A DNA stretch of 64,000 bases from Peptococcaceae bacterium BRH_c4b (GTDB lineage: Bacteria > Bacillota > Desulfotomaculia > Desulfotomaculales > Desulfocucumaceae). Shown in pieces: positions 33,801-45,229 of the stretch; position 1 is the stretch's first letter; each line of letters starts with the position of its first letter. Both the position numbers and the translations under genes were made by a program. The stretch is from NCBI GenBank assembly GCA_000961595.1, contig LADO01000045.1:1-64000 (forward strand), read 5' to 3'. A model generated the notes under the pieces. It had not been told where the DNA came from and did no database searches. It worked only from the letters and a program-made list of their open reading frames with translations.

Positions 33801-35051
33801 TTAAGAGGTTTTTCCGAATATTCTGGTCATCCTGTCAAATATGCCTCCTTGCCTGTCGGCAGAACTATACCAGCCGGTATTTCTCCTCTCCAGCCACACA
33901 TCCCGGTATACCTCCACCGTCTGCCTGGCAATTTCCCGCCAGTTAAAATCCTCAACCACCCTGCGATAAGCCAGGGTTTTTAATTTTTCTGCCGACTCAG
34001 AATCATTCAGCAGCCATAGCACCATATCCGCCAGGGAACTACTACTTCCCTGGTATGCTTTAAGGCCGTCTATGCCGTGTCTGACAATTTCCCCCAGCCC
34101 CCCGGTATCGGAAACCACCACAGGTACCCTGGCGGCCATAGCTTCCAGGGCCACGATCCCGAAAGGCTCGTACAGGCTGGGGAACACAGCCACAGATGCC
34201 CAGCTGTAAAGTGAATTTCTCGTATCGTCATCAATGTACCCTGTAAAATATACCCTGTCGGCTATGCCCATACTATTGACCTGATGCCTGAGCGCCCCTT
34301 CGTGCGGCCCCTTGCCGGCGATAACAAATTTTGTTTGGGGGCTGCGGGAAAGTATTTTTGGTACGGCGTCCAGCAGTACCTGAACACCCTTTTCCCGCAC
34401 CAGCCTGCCCACATAGAATACTATCCGCTCATCCGGAGCGGCATACAAATCACGGTTTATTTTGTGTCTGCGGACTTTAAAGTTCTCGGCGTTAACGCCG
34501 TTGGGTATGACCTTTATTTTGTCCCCAGGGGTTTGAAATACATGCTGAACCTCGCCTTTCATGTAAAAACTGCAGCAGATCACCCGCCAGGCCTCGTAAT
34601 TCAGCCACCATTCCACATCACTGATGTGCCGCTGCAAGTCATTGTGCAGTCCGTAATTCCTGCCGTACTCGGTGGCATGAATGGTCGCCACCAGGGGAAC
34701 TTTATATGCATGCTTGACAGCCCTGGCAGCATAAGCAACAAGCCAGTCATGGGCGTGCACCAGATGTATGTCCCCAATTTCCTGCAGCACCATCATACAT
34801 CTTTCCACCATGGCCACGTTCAGTTGGGTTACCCAGGTAACAAAATCGGGGGAGGAAACCTGGTAGGGGAATACCCTGTATACCTTAACCCCGTTCACCA
34901 GTTCATATTCCGGCGCCCCGTGGGAGCCCGTTGTAATCAGGTGAACCTCCTCCCCCAGATCCACCAGGGCGGAAGTGAGGTCGTATACATGCTGGGCCAG
35001 CCCTCCTATGCTTTTAGGCGGATATTCCCATGAGAACATTAAAATTTTCAT
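33801..35051 (-). CDS. GT4 family glycosyltransferase, glycogen-synthase-like
   Basis: A 416-residue GT-B glycosyltransferase. It begins MKILMFSWEYPPKSIGGLAQH, the glycine-rich start typical of glycogen synthases and GT4 enzymes. HDWLVAYAARAVKH, FYVGRLVREKGVQVLLDA and the EX7E motif PSLYEPFGIVALEAMA follow. The retaining mechanism and the neighbours (branching enzyme, nucleotidyltransferase, starch-binding domain) suggest synthesis of an alpha-1,4-glucan, possibly like the GlgM route. The sugar donor cannot be told. It lies 38 bases upstream of the nucleotidyltransferase gene in the same operon. Confidence 0.88.
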   Translation of the reverse strand: MKILMFSWEYPPKSIGGLAQHVYDLTSALVDLGEEVHLITTGSHGAPEYELVNGVKVYRVFPYQVSSPDFVTWVTQLNVAMVERCMMVLQEIGDIHLVHAHDWLVAYAARAVKHAYKVPLVATIHATEYGRNYGLHNDLQRHISDVEWWLNYEAWRVICCSFYMKGEVQHVFQTPGDKIKVIPNGVNAENFKVRRHKINRDLYAAPDERIVFYVGRLVREKGVQVLLDAVPKILSRSPQTKFVIAGKGPHEGALRHQVNSMGIADRVYFTGYIDDDTRNSLYSWASVAVFPSLYEPFGIVALEAMAARVPVVVSDTGGLGEIVRHGIDGLKAYQGSSSSLADMVLWLLNDSESAEKLKTLAYRRVVEDFNWREIARQTVEVYRDVWLERRNTGWYSSADRQGGIFDRMTRIFGKTS

Positions 35052-35091
35052 TACTCCTAACCCCCAAATAATTTAAATAAATACTAATAGC

Positions 35092-35121
35092 TAAAAAATC
35101 CCTACCGGGTTCCGGTAGGGA
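35092..35121 (-). terminator. Rho-independent terminator of the CBM gene
   Basis: On the minus strand TCCCTACCGG pairs with CCGGTAGGGA, followed by TTTTTTAGC. It ends the CBM transcript before the GT4 gene. Confidence 0.85.
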
Positions 35122-35131
35122 CAGATAACTG

Positions 35132-35503
35132 CTAGCGACGGTTCCCGTTATGAATTTCAAAACTCCAGTTAACCCCGCTGTTATTATCCCAATTTTCGGC
35201 GCTATCCTTAAAGCAGAAATTGAATCTTCTATCCTCCGGCATTTCGATGTTTTTGACCCAGCCCCAGCCGGTTTTGGACATCCTTACATCAGAAACACCA
35301 CGCCACTCCCTGGCATCCCCATATCCCACATGCAAATACACCTGGTCGGCCCCGCTCATACTGAGGAGCCCGTTATACAGCACGGTAATCTCTTCGCCGG
35401 CTGTAATAGGCGTGGGGTCAACTACAACACCGTCGGGGAACTGGTATCTGTGCATCTCCTTCAGTCTTCCCTCTTCACCGAAATTTGTTTCATGATGAAT
35501 CAA
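35132..35503 (-). CDS. Starch-binding carbohydrate module (CBM25/26-like) protein
   Basis: A 123-residue protein consisting of one beta-sandwich module. Visible are PITAGEEITVLYNGLLSMSGADQVYLHVGYGDAREWRG, MSKTGWGWVKNIEMPEDRRFNFCFKDSAENWDNNSGVNWSFEI, matching CBM25-type starch-binding domains. There is no catalytic domain and no signal peptide, so it may bind intracellular glucan. The start is uncertain: TTG at 35503 follows GGGGGGT by nine bases and is preferred, and an ATG at MHRYQF is an alternative. It is separated from the GT4 gene by its own terminator. Confidence 0.8.
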   Translation of the reverse strand: MIHHETNFGEEGRLKEMHRYQFPDGVVVDPTPITAGEEITVLYNGLLSMSGADQVYLHVGYGDAREWRGVSDVRMSKTGWGWVKNIEMPEDRRFNFCFKDSAENWDNNSGVNWSFEIHNGNRR

Positions 35504-35589
35504 AAATATGTCACCCCCCTTTGATATATTGGGCCACAAATTTATTATTATTTTTCCTGGTGTTTTTTATGCGTAATTTATGGTAAAAG

Positions 35590-35632
35590 CTGGCTAAAAA
35601 ACAAAAAACCCGGCATCTGCACAACCGGGTCT
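35590..35632 (-). terminator. Second terminator hairpin downstream of leuD
   Basis: On the minus strand ACCCGG pairs with CCGGGT around a short loop, followed by TTTTTTGTTTTTTAGCC. A solitary R2 unit (TAGGGACGGTTCTTGACTT) lies beside it at 35651-35669. The rest of the 35504-35760 interval shows no gene. Confidence 0.7.
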
Positions 35633-35760
35633 TAAAGCAAGTAAAGCAAGTAGGGACGGTTCTTGACTTGCGCATGGCGACTTCGATAAAAGTACCGCTG
35701 CAAACAAAGGTAAATCAGAATAGCATAAGTTGTATGTTGCACATATGCAACCTTATATGT

Positions 35761-35818
35761 AGAAAATAAAAGAGGTAGGGCGGATGTCTACGCCCGGGTA
35801 AACAACCCGCCCTACCTT
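35761..35818 (-). terminator. Terminator of the leuCD-like operon
   Basis: GGTAGGGCGG (35774-35783) pairs with CCGCCCTACC (35807-35816). On the minus strand it is followed by TCTTTTATTTTC, 15 bases after the leuD-like stop. Confidence 0.8.
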
Positions 35819-35832
35819 TAATGGCTAATATT

Positions 35833-36333
35833 TCAATCGAAATTGAACCCGCCGTATTGCTTGAAATGAGCGGCCAGGCCTCCGTCGTTAAGTATCTTGA
35901 TCATAACGGAAGGTAACGGCTTAACCGGTATCTCAACGCCCTTGGTCTTGTTTCTGATGACACCCGCTGCCAGATCCACCTCTATATCATCGCCTGGCTC
36001 AATCATATCAGTATCGCACTCCACTACCGGCAGGCCGGTATTAATGGCATTGCGGTAGAAAATCCTGGCAAATGATTTGGCCAGCACAGCACTTATATTA
36101 GCGTACTTAATAGCTAGCGGGGCCTGTTCCCTGGAAGAGCCGCAGCCAAAATTGGTGCCGGCTACAATAAAATCACCGGGAGTAACCTTATTGTAGAAAT
36201 CCGGGTCCAGATCCTCCATCACATGCTTGGCCAGTTCCTTCATGTCAAGAGTTTTAAATTTATACTTGCCTGATATAATATAGTCGGTGTTTACGTCACT
36301 ACCGAATTTATGTGTTTTTCCCTGGAATAGCAT
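35833..36333 (-). CDS. Aconitase-family small subunit (LeuD/HacB/aconitase type)
   Basis: A 166-residue swivelling domain of a split hydro-lyase: KFGSDVNTDYII, then GDFIVAGTNFGCGSSREQAPLAIKYA and ARIFYRNAINTGLPVVE. In this family a loop after the first strand sets substrate choice; isopropylmalate enzymes have hydrophobic residues there and tricarboxylate enzymes a basic one. Here the loop reads SGKYKFKT (Lys23, 25, 27), which favours citrate/aconitate or homoaconitate over isopropylmalate. This reading is an inference. ATG at 36333 follows AAAGGTGG. It is separated from the large subunit gene by R5 repeat copy C. Confidence 0.85.
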   Translation of the reverse strand: MLFQGKTHKFGSDVNTDYIISGKYKFKTLDMKELAKHVMEDLDPDFYNKVTPGDFIVAGTNFGCGSSREQAPLAIKYANISAVLAKSFARIFYRNAINTGLPVVECDTDMIEPGDDIEVDLAAGVIRNKTKGVEIPVKPLPSVMIKILNDGGLAAHFKQYGGFNFD

Positions 36334-36354
36334 CCAGCCACCCACCTTTTTAGT

Positions 36355-36552
36355 CTAGAGGCCGCTGAAAAACTGCGCCTGGCGTTTAAGGTCAGGGGAC
36401 ACACCTTCTGTGTTGCCTAAATTCTGACTTTTAACAAATTCCTCGAAGGAATGTCCCCAACAAATGCTCGCCGTCCAGTGCTCACGTACTAATAGTACGC
36501 TCCGCGCTGTCCGTCTTCTCCTTCCGCGCCATGCTTGTTTTTGACCGGCCTC
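36355..36552 (+). repeat. R5 outer repeat copy C, interrupted by a long R1 element
   Basis: The outer sequence starts CTAGAGGCCGCTGAAAAACTG and ends GCTTGTTTTTGACCGGCC. At 36389-36464 a long R1 element in reverse orientation lies after GCCTGGC, a different point from copy A. The rest of R5 continues with TGCTCGCCGTCCAG. It sits between the small and large aconitase-family subunit genes. Confidence 0.85.
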
Positions 36553-36580
36553 TGGATTTTTCTCTAGCTCTGACCGGTAA

Positions 36581-37840
36581 CTACTTGATAAATTCCCTGG
36601 GGTCGGTGATCTTCCCGGTTAGGGCTGAAGCTGCCACTGTAGCCGGAGAGGCCAGGTATATAAAGGCGTTCCCGTTACCCATGCGCCCCTTGAAATTACG
36701 GTTGGCGGTGGAAATTACATTCTCTCCGTCCGAGGGCACACCATTGTGAGTCCCCACACAGGGCCCGCAGCCCGGGGTCACCACCGCCGCCCCGGCTTCC
36801 ACCAGGGTTTCCAGCGTACCGTCCCGCATGGCCTCCAGATATATTCTTTTGGAGGCGGGGGCCACAATAAATCTCACATCCGGGGCTATCTTCCTGCCCT
36901 TCATGATGGCTGCGGCATTCTGCAAATCCTCCAGCCTGCCGTTGGTGCAGGTGCCTATGAAGGCCTGCTGCACTGGAGTGCCGGCTACCTCGCCCACGGG
37001 GCAGACATTATCTACCCTGTGGGGTTTGGCCACCTGCGGTTCCAGGGAAGACACGTCATATTCCTTGACAGCGGCATAAATGGCATCGGAATCGGCCATT
37101 ACCGGGATAAACTTTTCATCTGTATACCTGGCCAGCCAGGCCATGGTTTTATCGTCGGCTTCCATCATGCCGGCTTTGGCTCCCATCTCAATGGCCATAT
37201 TAGCCATGGTGAACCTGCCTTCCATGGACAGGGCCGACACAGCGTCCCCCACGTACTCGGCGGACATATAGGTGGCGCCGTCTGCAGTAACGTCACCTAT
37301 TAGGTGGAGAATAAGATCCTTGGCGTAAACCCCCCGGGGAAGAACGCCGTTACAGACAAATTTTATGGTCTCCGGCACCTTAAACCACATTTTGCCGGAA
37401 ATAAGCCCCCCGGCCAGATCCGTGGAGCCCACCCCGGTGGAAAAAGCGTTCAGAGCACCGTAAGTACAGGTATGTGAATCCGCCCCGATAACCAGGGAGC
37501 CCGGACCGACTTTACCGCTTTCCGGGATCAACTGGTGGCAGACACCCTCACCTATATCATAAAGCCGGAAGCCCTTGGACCCGGAAAATTCCCGCATCAA
37601 TTTATGAAGGGCGGAAACCCCTTCCAAGGGGCTGGGTGAACTATGATCAATCACGAAGGCCACCTTTTCGGTATCGAAAACTTCTTTGCCTTCCATGCTT
37701 TCAAATGCCCTGATGGCCAGAGGGGATGTCCCGTCCTGACCCATAACGAAATCCACATGGGCCACCACGATTTCGTTGGCGTATGCCTCTTGCCCGCTGT
37801 GGGCGGAAAGTATTTTCTCTATAATGGTCTGGCCCAACAC
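36581..37840 (-). CDS. Aconitase-family large subunit (LeuC/HacA type)
   Basis: A 419-residue 4Fe-4S hydro-lyase subunit of the short archaeal-type LeuC/HacA group. It has HVDFVMGQDGTSPLAI, the GADSHTCTYGALNAFSTGVGSTDLA core, and cluster cysteines in SHTC, FIGTCTNGRLEDL and TPGCGPCVG. It forms an enzyme with the small subunit encoded downstream. The substrate may be isopropylmalate, homocitrate or citrate. The NifV-like synthase just upstream, and lack of leuA or leuB nearby, argue for citrate or homocitrate. GTG start after AAAGAGGG. Confidence 0.88.
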   Translation of the reverse strand: MLGQTIIEKILSAHSGQEAYANEIVVAHVDFVMGQDGTSPLAIRAFESMEGKEVFDTEKVAFVIDHSSPSPLEGVSALHKLMREFSGSKGFRLYDIGEGVCHQLIPESGKVGPGSLVIGADSHTCTYGALNAFSTGVGSTDLAGGLISGKMWFKVPETIKFVCNGVLPRGVYAKDLILHLIGDVTADGATYMSAEYVGDAVSALSMEGRFTMANMAIEMGAKAGMMEADDKTMAWLARYTDEKFIPVMADSDAIYAAVKEYDVSSLEPQVAKPHRVDNVCPVGEVAGTPVQQAFIGTCTNGRLEDLQNAAAIMKGRKIAPDVRFIVAPASKRIYLEAMRDGTLETLVEAGAAVVTPGCGPCVGTHNGVPSDGENVISTANRNFKGRMGNGNAFIYLASPATVAASALTGKITDPREFIK

Positions 37841-37879
37841 TAATCCCTCTTTCCTGGTAGTTTTTTGCCAATAATACCT

Positions 37880-39043
37880 TTATACTTTATGTTTGCCAAA
37901 GTAATCCTCGTAAAGATAAACAAGCTCTTTGTCAAAAAGAGGCCTTTTCATTGATACGCAGTATGAGCGGATCTTGGGCAGAAGTTCTTGTGCCTTGTGG
38001 TCACTTAATAAAATACCATACTCCGCAAATTTTGCCTTCAACGCCGCAGTTCCCGAATGCTTGCCAACCATAATCTGACGTTCCAGTCCAACCTCTTCAG
38101 GGGTGAAAGCCTCATAGGTTATGGGGTTTTTCAGCGCGCCGTCAGCGTGTATGCCGGATTCGTGAGCAAACATGTTCGAGCCGACAATGGCCTTCCAGGC
38201 GGGAAGCTCGCGGCCCGAAGCCCTGGACACATATTCTGCCACCTCCCGGAACATTTCTGTCTTAAAGTTCAGGTCAATCTTGTAGAGGTGCTTGAGGGCC
38301 ATCACAACTTCTTCCAGGGCCGAGTTGCCTGCCCTCTCACCCAGCCCCATGACCGTTACACCAACCCAGTTGGCCCCGGCTGATACACCGGTGAGAGCAT
38401 TGGCGGTGGCCATGCCGAAGTCGTTGTGAGTGTGCATTTCTACATCGATATCGACTTTTTCCTTAATGGCCTTAATGTTGTTGTAGGTGGTAAAGGGGTC
38501 AAGAATGCCCACGGTATCACAGTAGCGCAAACGGTCCGCGCCGGCTTCCTTGGCCGCCGCAGCATATTGCACCAGAAAGTCTGCGTCGCTGCGGGAAGCG
38601 TCCTCGGCATTGACGGATATATATACCCCTTCCTTTTTGGCAAACTCCACCGCTTTGACCATATGTTCCAGCACCCATTCCCTGCTGGTTTGCAATTTGT
38701 ATTTGATGTGGATGTCGGAGGTGGATATGGAAATGGCCACAGCATCAACGCCACAGGACAAAGAGGCTTCAATATCTTTGATCACCGGGCGGTTCCAGCC
38801 CATAATACTGGCTTTCAAGCCTGCTTTGCAAATTGAGGTAATGGCATCTTTTTCGTCCCCACCCATAATAGGAACACCCGCTTCTATCTGGTGAACTCCC
38901 AACTCATCAAGAAATTTCGCAATCCTGACCTTCTCACGGTTGGCAAAAACCACGCCGGCTGTTTGTTCGCCGTCTCTCAACGTGGTATCAACAATAGAAA
39001 TCTCTCTTGTCGGAATGGTGGCATCAATCATAGACAGGTTCAT
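37880..39043 (-). CDS. NifV/homocitrate-synthase-like enzyme, possible Re-citrate synthase
   Basis: A 387-residue DRE-TIM metallolyase (VDTTLRDGEQTAGVVF near residue 18, EMHTHNDFGMATANA, GLGERAGNSALEE, ESGIHADGALK). It condenses acetyl-CoA with a 2-oxo acid. Homocitrate synthase, isopropylmalate synthase and the clostridial Re-citrate synthase belong here; it lacks the LeuA regulatory domain, which argues against leucine synthesis. In organisms without GltA-type citrate synthase, such a gene next to aconitase is often Re-citrate synthase feeding glutamate synthesis. ATG follows GAAAGG. It is the first gene of the three-gene unit. Confidence 0.83.
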   Translation of the reverse strand: MNLSMIDATIPTREISIVDTTLRDGEQTAGVVFANREKVRIAKFLDELGVHQIEAGVPIMGGDEKDAITSICKAGLKASIMGWNRPVIKDIEASLSCGVDAVAISISTSDIHIKYKLQTSREWVLEHMVKAVEFAKKEGVYISVNAEDASRSDADFLVQYAAAAKEAGADRLRYCDTVGILDPFTTYNNIKAIKEKVDIDVEMHTHNDFGMATANALTGVSAGANWVGVTVMGLGERAGNSALEEVVMALKHLYKIDLNFKTEMFREVAEYVSRASGRELPAWKAIVGSNMFAHESGIHADGALKNPITYEAFTPEEVGLERQIMVGKHSGTAALKAKFAEYGILLSDHKAQELLPKIRSYCVSMKRPLFDKELVYLYEDYFGKHKV

Positions 39044-39416
39044 CCTTTCATATGTAAATTAGTTAACCTAATAAAGGTAACAAAAAACAAACCGCATAAA
39101 TCCTGACATTATAATAACACGAAAGCCAGTTAACTGAAAAGCATATTATTCATTTATACTGTATACAGACCGCAGCAATGGAGAAACATATGTCAACATA
39201 AAATAAAACACTATCAAAAATAATAATCTTACATTATTTTACCATGCAAATATATTCAAACAACTGCCCAAAAACCTCTGGCAAAATAAAATAATCAGAT
39301 TTTTTATCAACTTATTAGTATTATTCTACAGTAACAAAGTTTTTGCTATGCTTAAGCATTTTTTATTAAAAAATGGGCACAAAACTAAATCAGCAGAAAA
39401 AATGTCCCCTTTAGCC
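39044..39416. other. AT-rich intergenic region without a gene
   Basis: About 370 bases with very low GC and no credible reading frame. TATAAT-like sequences occur near 39106 on the minus strand, likely part of the NifV-like operon promoter, but no well-spaced -35 is seen. ATGCTTAAGCAT followed by a T run (39347-39366) may be a weak + strand terminator. Confidence 0.5.
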
Positions 39417-40853
39417 TTACATTTTATCCCTAAGCAGCTTATTCACCAAATCCGGATTAGCCTTACCCCTGGTGGCCTTCATCACCTGGCCCACCAGGAA
39501 ACCCAGGGCCTTTTCCTTCCCTGCCCGGTAATCCTCCACCACCTTAGGATTGTCCGCCAGCACCCGGTCCACCTCTGAGGCAATGGCACCCTCGTCGGAT
39601 ATCTGCATCAGGCCTTTCTCTTTTACAATCTGTTCGGGGTCCTTGCCGCTGTCAAACATCTCTTCAAAAACCGTCTTGGCTATTTTGCCGCTGATGGTTC
39701 CCTTATCCATCAGCTTTAACATATCCGCAAGCTGCCCGGGGGTTATATTGCACAGAGAAATTTCAATATTTCCAGCATTTAGCAATCTGGACAGTTCACC
39801 CATAACCCAGTTGCCGATAATTTTGGCATTGGGATAACTCTTCAGGCATTCCTCAAAATAATCGGCCGTTTCTTTGGTGGTGGTTAAAACCTCCGCATCA
39901 TAGGGGGACAGCCCTAGCTCCCTGACATATCTCTCCTTCCTCTGGCCGGGAAGCTCCGGCAGAGAGGCGCGGATTTCCTCCACCCAATCCCTGTCTATGA
40001 TCATGGGAACCAAATCAGGATCCGGAAAATAACGGTAGTCGTGGGCTTCCTCTTTGCTGCGCATGGACATGGTAATACCCTTATTCTCTTCCCAGGTGCG
40101 GGTCTCCTGGACGACCCTGCCCCCTTCCTCCAGCACATCAATCTGCCTCTCTATTTCATAGGCCACTGCCTTTTGCAGTGCCCGGAAAGAGTTCATATTC
40201 TTAATCTCAGCTCTGGTGCCAAACTCAGCCCTGCCCCTGGGGCGCACCGATACGTTGGCATCACATCTCAGCGAGCCTTCCTCCATTTTGCAGTCCGATA
40301 CCCCGGTATATTGAATGATGGCTTTCAGTTTATCCAGGTAGGCCCTTGCTTCCTCCGGTGAGCGCATGTCCGGCTCGGATACGATTTCAATCAGAGGAAC
40401 CCCGGTGCGGTTATAGTCCACCAGAGAATAAGGAGTGGTGGATATACTGCCCTGGTGCACCAGTTTACCAGCATCTTCTTCCATGTGCACCCTGGTGATA
40501 CCGATACGTTTGGTTTGCCCTTCTATATCAATATCAATAAAACCGTGCTCAGCCAGGGGAAGATCATACTGGGATATCTGATAGTTTTTGGGCAAGTCAG
40601 GGTAATAATAATTCTTCCGGTCAAACTTAGAAAATCCAGCAATCTGACAGTTTAAAGCCAGCCCGGCCCGGATGGCATATTCCACCACCCTTTTGTTCAG
40701 TACCGGCAATACCCCGGGCAGGCCCAGGCATACCGGACAGACATGGGTATTGGGCTCCCCGCCGAATGCTGTAGTGGAATGACAAAATATTTTGGTATTG
40801 GTCTTCAGTTCAACGTGAACCTCCAACCCGATCACGGCTTCATAATCAGCCAC
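39417..40853 (-). CDS. gatB: Asp/Glu-tRNA amidotransferase subunit B
   Basis: A 478-residue Gat[51 protein letters not shown]-like segment ([15 protein letters not shown]) and the C-terminal YqeY-like tail. It binds misacylated Glu-tRNA-Gln or Asp-tRNA-Asn and activates the acid for amidation with ammonia from GatA. The GTG start follows GGAGGC. It is the last gene of the gatC-gatA-gatB order, split from gatA by 234 bases of repeats. Confidence 0.96.
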   Translation of the reverse strand: MADYEAVIGLEVHVELKTNTKIFCHSTTAFGGEPNTHVCPVCLGLPGVLPVLNKRVVEYAIRAGLALNCQIAGFSKFDRKNYYYPDLPKNYQISQYDLPLAEHGFIDIDIEGQTKRIGITRVHMEEDAGKLVHQGSISTTPYSLVDYNRTGVPLIEIVSEPDMRSPEEARAYLDKLKAIIQYTGVSDCKMEEGSLRCDANVSVRPRGRAEFGTRAEIKNMNSFRALQKAVAYEIERQIDVLEEGGRVVQETRTWEENKGITMSMRSKEEAHDYRYFPDPDLVPMIIDRDWVEEIRASLPELPGQRKERYVRELGLSPYDAEVLTTTKETADYFEECLKSYPNAKIIGNWVMGELSRLLNAGNIEISLCNITPGQLADMLKLMDKGTISGKIAKTVFEEMFDSGKDPEQIVKEKGLMQISDEGAIASEVDRVLADNPKVVEDYRAGKEKALGFLVGQVMKATRGKANPDLVNKLLRDKM

Positions 40854-40902
40854 CGACCATGCCTCCTAACGGAAACCGGTGTATTCACCGGATATAATTA
40901 CT

Positions 40903-40990
40903 CAGTCCAAAGTCTAAAGTCTAAAGTCCAAAGTCTCAGGTTTCCAGCTTTCGTTGACTTTTGACCTTCGACTTTCGACATTAGACTTTT
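40903..40990. repeat. Heptamer hairpin array R3 between gatA and gatB
   Basis: The left arm is five heptamers of form AGTCYAA. The right arm is the complementary set TTGACTT, TTGACCT, TCGACTT, TCGACAT and TAGACTT. The arms pair imperfectly. An R4 element follows directly. Confidence 0.8.
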
Positions 40991-41075
40991 ATATATTTCG
41001 AGACGACAAACCGTTCTCTCATGCTGACTTCTGTTGTTTTCGCCGGTTCTCTTATACTGACTACTGACTAGTTAC
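40991..41075 (-). repeat. R4 repeat (AGTCAGx heptamer type)
   Basis: On the minus strand ACTAGTCAGTAGTCAG, then GAGAACCGGCGAAAACAACAG and GAGAGAACGGTTTGTCGTCTCG, then the R3 array. The same blocks recur at 48457-48530 and 60605-60790. Confidence 0.7.
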
Positions 41076-41087
41076 ACATGCAAATCT

Positions 41088-42545
41088 TTATAACGGCGGA
41101 GTTTGCTTATGATGATCCGTGTTTTGTTCAAAGCTATAGGCAACTTTTAGCAGGGTTCCCTCATCAAAGGGCTTGCCGATTAGTTGCATCCCCACCGGCA
41201 ATCCGTCCACAAAACCGGCCGGCACGGAGATGCCGGGCAGTCCGGCCAGGTTCACCGGTATGGTGGTTATATCCGACAGATACATCTGCAGGGGATCATT
41301 AATATTTTCCCCCTTGCGGAAAGCCGGTGCGGGGGAAGTTGGGGCCAGGAGCAAATCAAACTTTTCAAAGGCCCTGTCAAAATCCTGTTTTATTAATGTA
41401 CGGACTTTCAATGCCTTAAGGTAGTAAGCGTCGTAATAGCCGGAGGAAAGGGCGTAAGTGCCCAGCATAATTCTTCTCTTAACCTCGGACCCAAAGCCAA
41501 GGCTGCGAGTGCGCTTGAACATGTCCACCACGTCCCCGGGAGCTTCAACCCGGTAACCATAACGCACGCCGTCGTAACGGGCCAGATTGGAACTGGCCTC
41601 AGCCGGGGCTATGATGTAATAGCATGGTACCGCATATTCCACATGGGGTAGGGATGTTTCTTCAATTTCAGCGCCCAGGGAGGATAGTTTTTGCACTGCC
41701 TGAGCGATTACCTGCCTAACGCCGGCGTCAATGCCCCCTCCGGTATACTCCCTTGGCACGCCTATTTTTATGCCCCGCACGTCATCAACCAGGAAACTGG
41801 TGTAATCCCGGTAACCACCTGGAGCCGATGTCGAATCCCTGGGGTCATGTCCGGTGATAACGTTCAATAAAGAGGCACAATCCGTAACGTCCCGGGCTAA
41901 GGGCCCGATCTGATCCAGTGAGGAAGCAAAGGCTACCAGCCCGTAGCGGGAAACGGCCCCGTAGGTGGGCTTCATACCCACCACCCCGCAAAATGAAGCG
42001 GGCTGGCGAATGGAGCCGCCGGTATCCGATCCCAGGGCAACCACGGCCTCTCCGGCCCCCACTGATACCGCCGAGCCGCCGCTTGAACCCCCGGGTACCC
42101 GTCCGGTGTCCCACGGGTTGGATGTGTTGAAGAACCCGGAGTTTTCCGTGGATGAACCCATGGCAAATTCGTCCATGTTGGTCTTGCCCACTATGACCAT
42201 ATCCGCGCCTTGAATTTTTTCCACCACCGTAGCACTGTACGGAGGCACAAAATTGTAAAGTATCTTTGAAGAGCAGGTGGTACGTACTCCCTCAGTACAC
42301 ATATTATCCTTAACAGCCACAGGTATACCGGCCAAAGGTCCGATTTCCTGTCCCTGTTTTATTTTGGCGTCCACCCTGCGGGCCTGTTCCAGGGCCTGGG
42401 TTTTGGTCAAAGTAATAAATGATTTGAGTTTTTCTTCCAAATTCTCGATCCTGCTAAAATACGCCCGGCACAGTTCTTCTGCACTTACTTCCTTATTCTT
42501 AAGCATGCCGTGAAGCGCACGGGCTGTCATATAATGCAGTTCCAA
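41088..42545 (-). CDS. gatA: Glutamyl-tRNA(Gln) amidotransferase subunit A
   Basis: A 485-residue amidase-signature enzyme. It has [12 protein letters not shown] with the catalytic lysine, and [33 protein letters not shown] followed by [16 protein letters not shown], supplying the Ser-cisSer-Lys triad. It releases ammonia from glutamine for amidation by GatB. TTG start behind GGGGAGGCG. It follows gatC closely, and its 3' side runs into R4 and R3 repeats before gatB. Confidence 0.96.
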   Translation of the reverse strand: MELHYMTARALHGMLKNKEVSAEELCRAYFSRIENLEEKLKSFITLTKTQALEQARRVDAKIKQGQEIGPLAGIPVAVKDNMCTEGVRTTCSSKILYNFVPPYSATVVEKIQGADMVIVGKTNMDEFAMGSSTENSGFFNTSNPWDTGRVPGGSSGGSAVSVGAGEAVVALGSDTGGSIRQPASFCGVVGMKPTYGAVSRYGLVAFASSLDQIGPLARDVTDCASLLNVITGHDPRDSTSAPGGYRDYTSFLVDDVRGIKIGVPREYTGGGIDAGVRQVIAQAVQKLSSLGAEIEETSLPHVEYAVPCYYIIAPAEASSNLARYDGVRYGYRVEAPGDVVDMFKRTRSLGFGSEVKRRIMLGTYALSSGYYDAYYLKALKVRTLIKQDFDRAFEKFDLLLAPTSPAPAFRKGENINDPLQMYLSDITTIPVNLAGLPGISVPAGFVDGLPVGMQLIGKPFDEGTLLKVAYSFEQNTDHHKQTPPL

Positions 42546-42569
42546 ATTGTTTCGCCTCCCCGCATTCCG

Positions 42570-42851
42570 TTATACGATTTTGGGAACTTTAAAAAAGTTC
42601 CCGTCCCTTTCGGGAGCGTTGGCCAGCACCCGCTCCGACTCAAGGTGACTTCCCGCCTCATCCTGACGGAATACGTTTTTCAGCGGGAGAACATGGGCTG
42701 TGGGAAGAACATCACCTGTATCAAGGTCATCCAGCTTTTTAGCATATTCCAGTATGGCGCTAAGCTGCTCCTGGTATAATTTTTTTTCCTCCCCGGTAAG
42801 TTCCAGCCTGCCCAGCAAGGCAACATGTTCAACCTCGGAAATGGTTAACAT
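42570..42851 (-). CDS. gatC: Asp/Glu-tRNA amidotransferase subunit C
   Basis: A 93-residue GatC: MLTISEVEHVALLGRLELTGEEKKLYQEQLSAIL, with the aspartate-rich KLDDLDTGDVLPTAHVLPLKNVFRQD middle. GatC wraps around GatA and GatB and stabilises the complex. First gene of the operon. ATG follows AAGGAAGG. Confidence 0.95.
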   Translation of the reverse strand: MLTISEVEHVALLGRLELTGEEKKLYQEQLSAILEYAKKLDDLDTGDVLPTAHVLPLKNVFRQDEAGSHLESERVLANAPERDGNFFKVPKIV

Positions 42852-42904
42852 AACAGCACCTTCCTTATTTAAGAGATAGGAAATTATCCAACCGGATTAT
42901 ATAT

Positions 42905-42939
42905 TTGGGGACATTCCTTCTCGAAGGTGTGTCCCCATT
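42905..42939. repeat. R1 repeat, short form
   Basis: TTGGGGACATTCCTTC and GAAGGTGTGTCCCC face each other across only a few bases, making a near-perfect 35-base hairpin between gatC and ligA. Confidence 0.8.
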
Positions 42940-42974
42940 CTTTGTTTGGGGGATGGTAAGGGGGATAGTCCTGA

Positions 42975-42995
42975 GGGGCGGCAGCCCCTTTTTTT
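42975..42995 (+). terminator. Plus-strand terminator between two minus-strand genes
   Basis: GGGGC pairs with GCCCC around GGCA, followed by seven T on the + strand. No + strand gene lies upstream, so it may be a remnant, or block antisense transcription into ligA. Confidence 0.55.
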
Positions 42996-43101
42996 AATAG
43001 AGCTTTTCAGGCTCCGGTTTTCGACAAAAAACTGAAAATATTATACCAGAAGGCCCACCCACTGGCAATAACACCTACCGCCTGCTGCAATCCCGGGGGC
43101 G

Positions 43102-45147
<2,046 letters not shown>

Positions 45148-45151
45148 TTAT

Positions 45152-45229
45152 TAGTCTAAAGTCCAAAGTCCAAGGTCAAAAGTCATCTAAAAGGACTTTA
45201 GACATTTGACTTTGGACATTTGACTCTTA
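45152..45229. repeat. Heptamer hairpin array R3 between amj and ligA
   Basis: Left: AGTCTAA, AGTCCAA, AGTCCAA, GGTCAAA, AGTCATC. Right: GACTTTA, GACATTT, GACTTTG, GACATTT, GACTCTT. The arms are complementary over most of their length. It abuts the amj stop codon at 45230. Confidence 0.85.

Noticed and set aside
42975-42995. Evidence for a missed + strand gene between gatC and ligA
   Set aside because: No coding frame or promoter on the + strand is visible in the gap; the terminator-like sequence stands alone.
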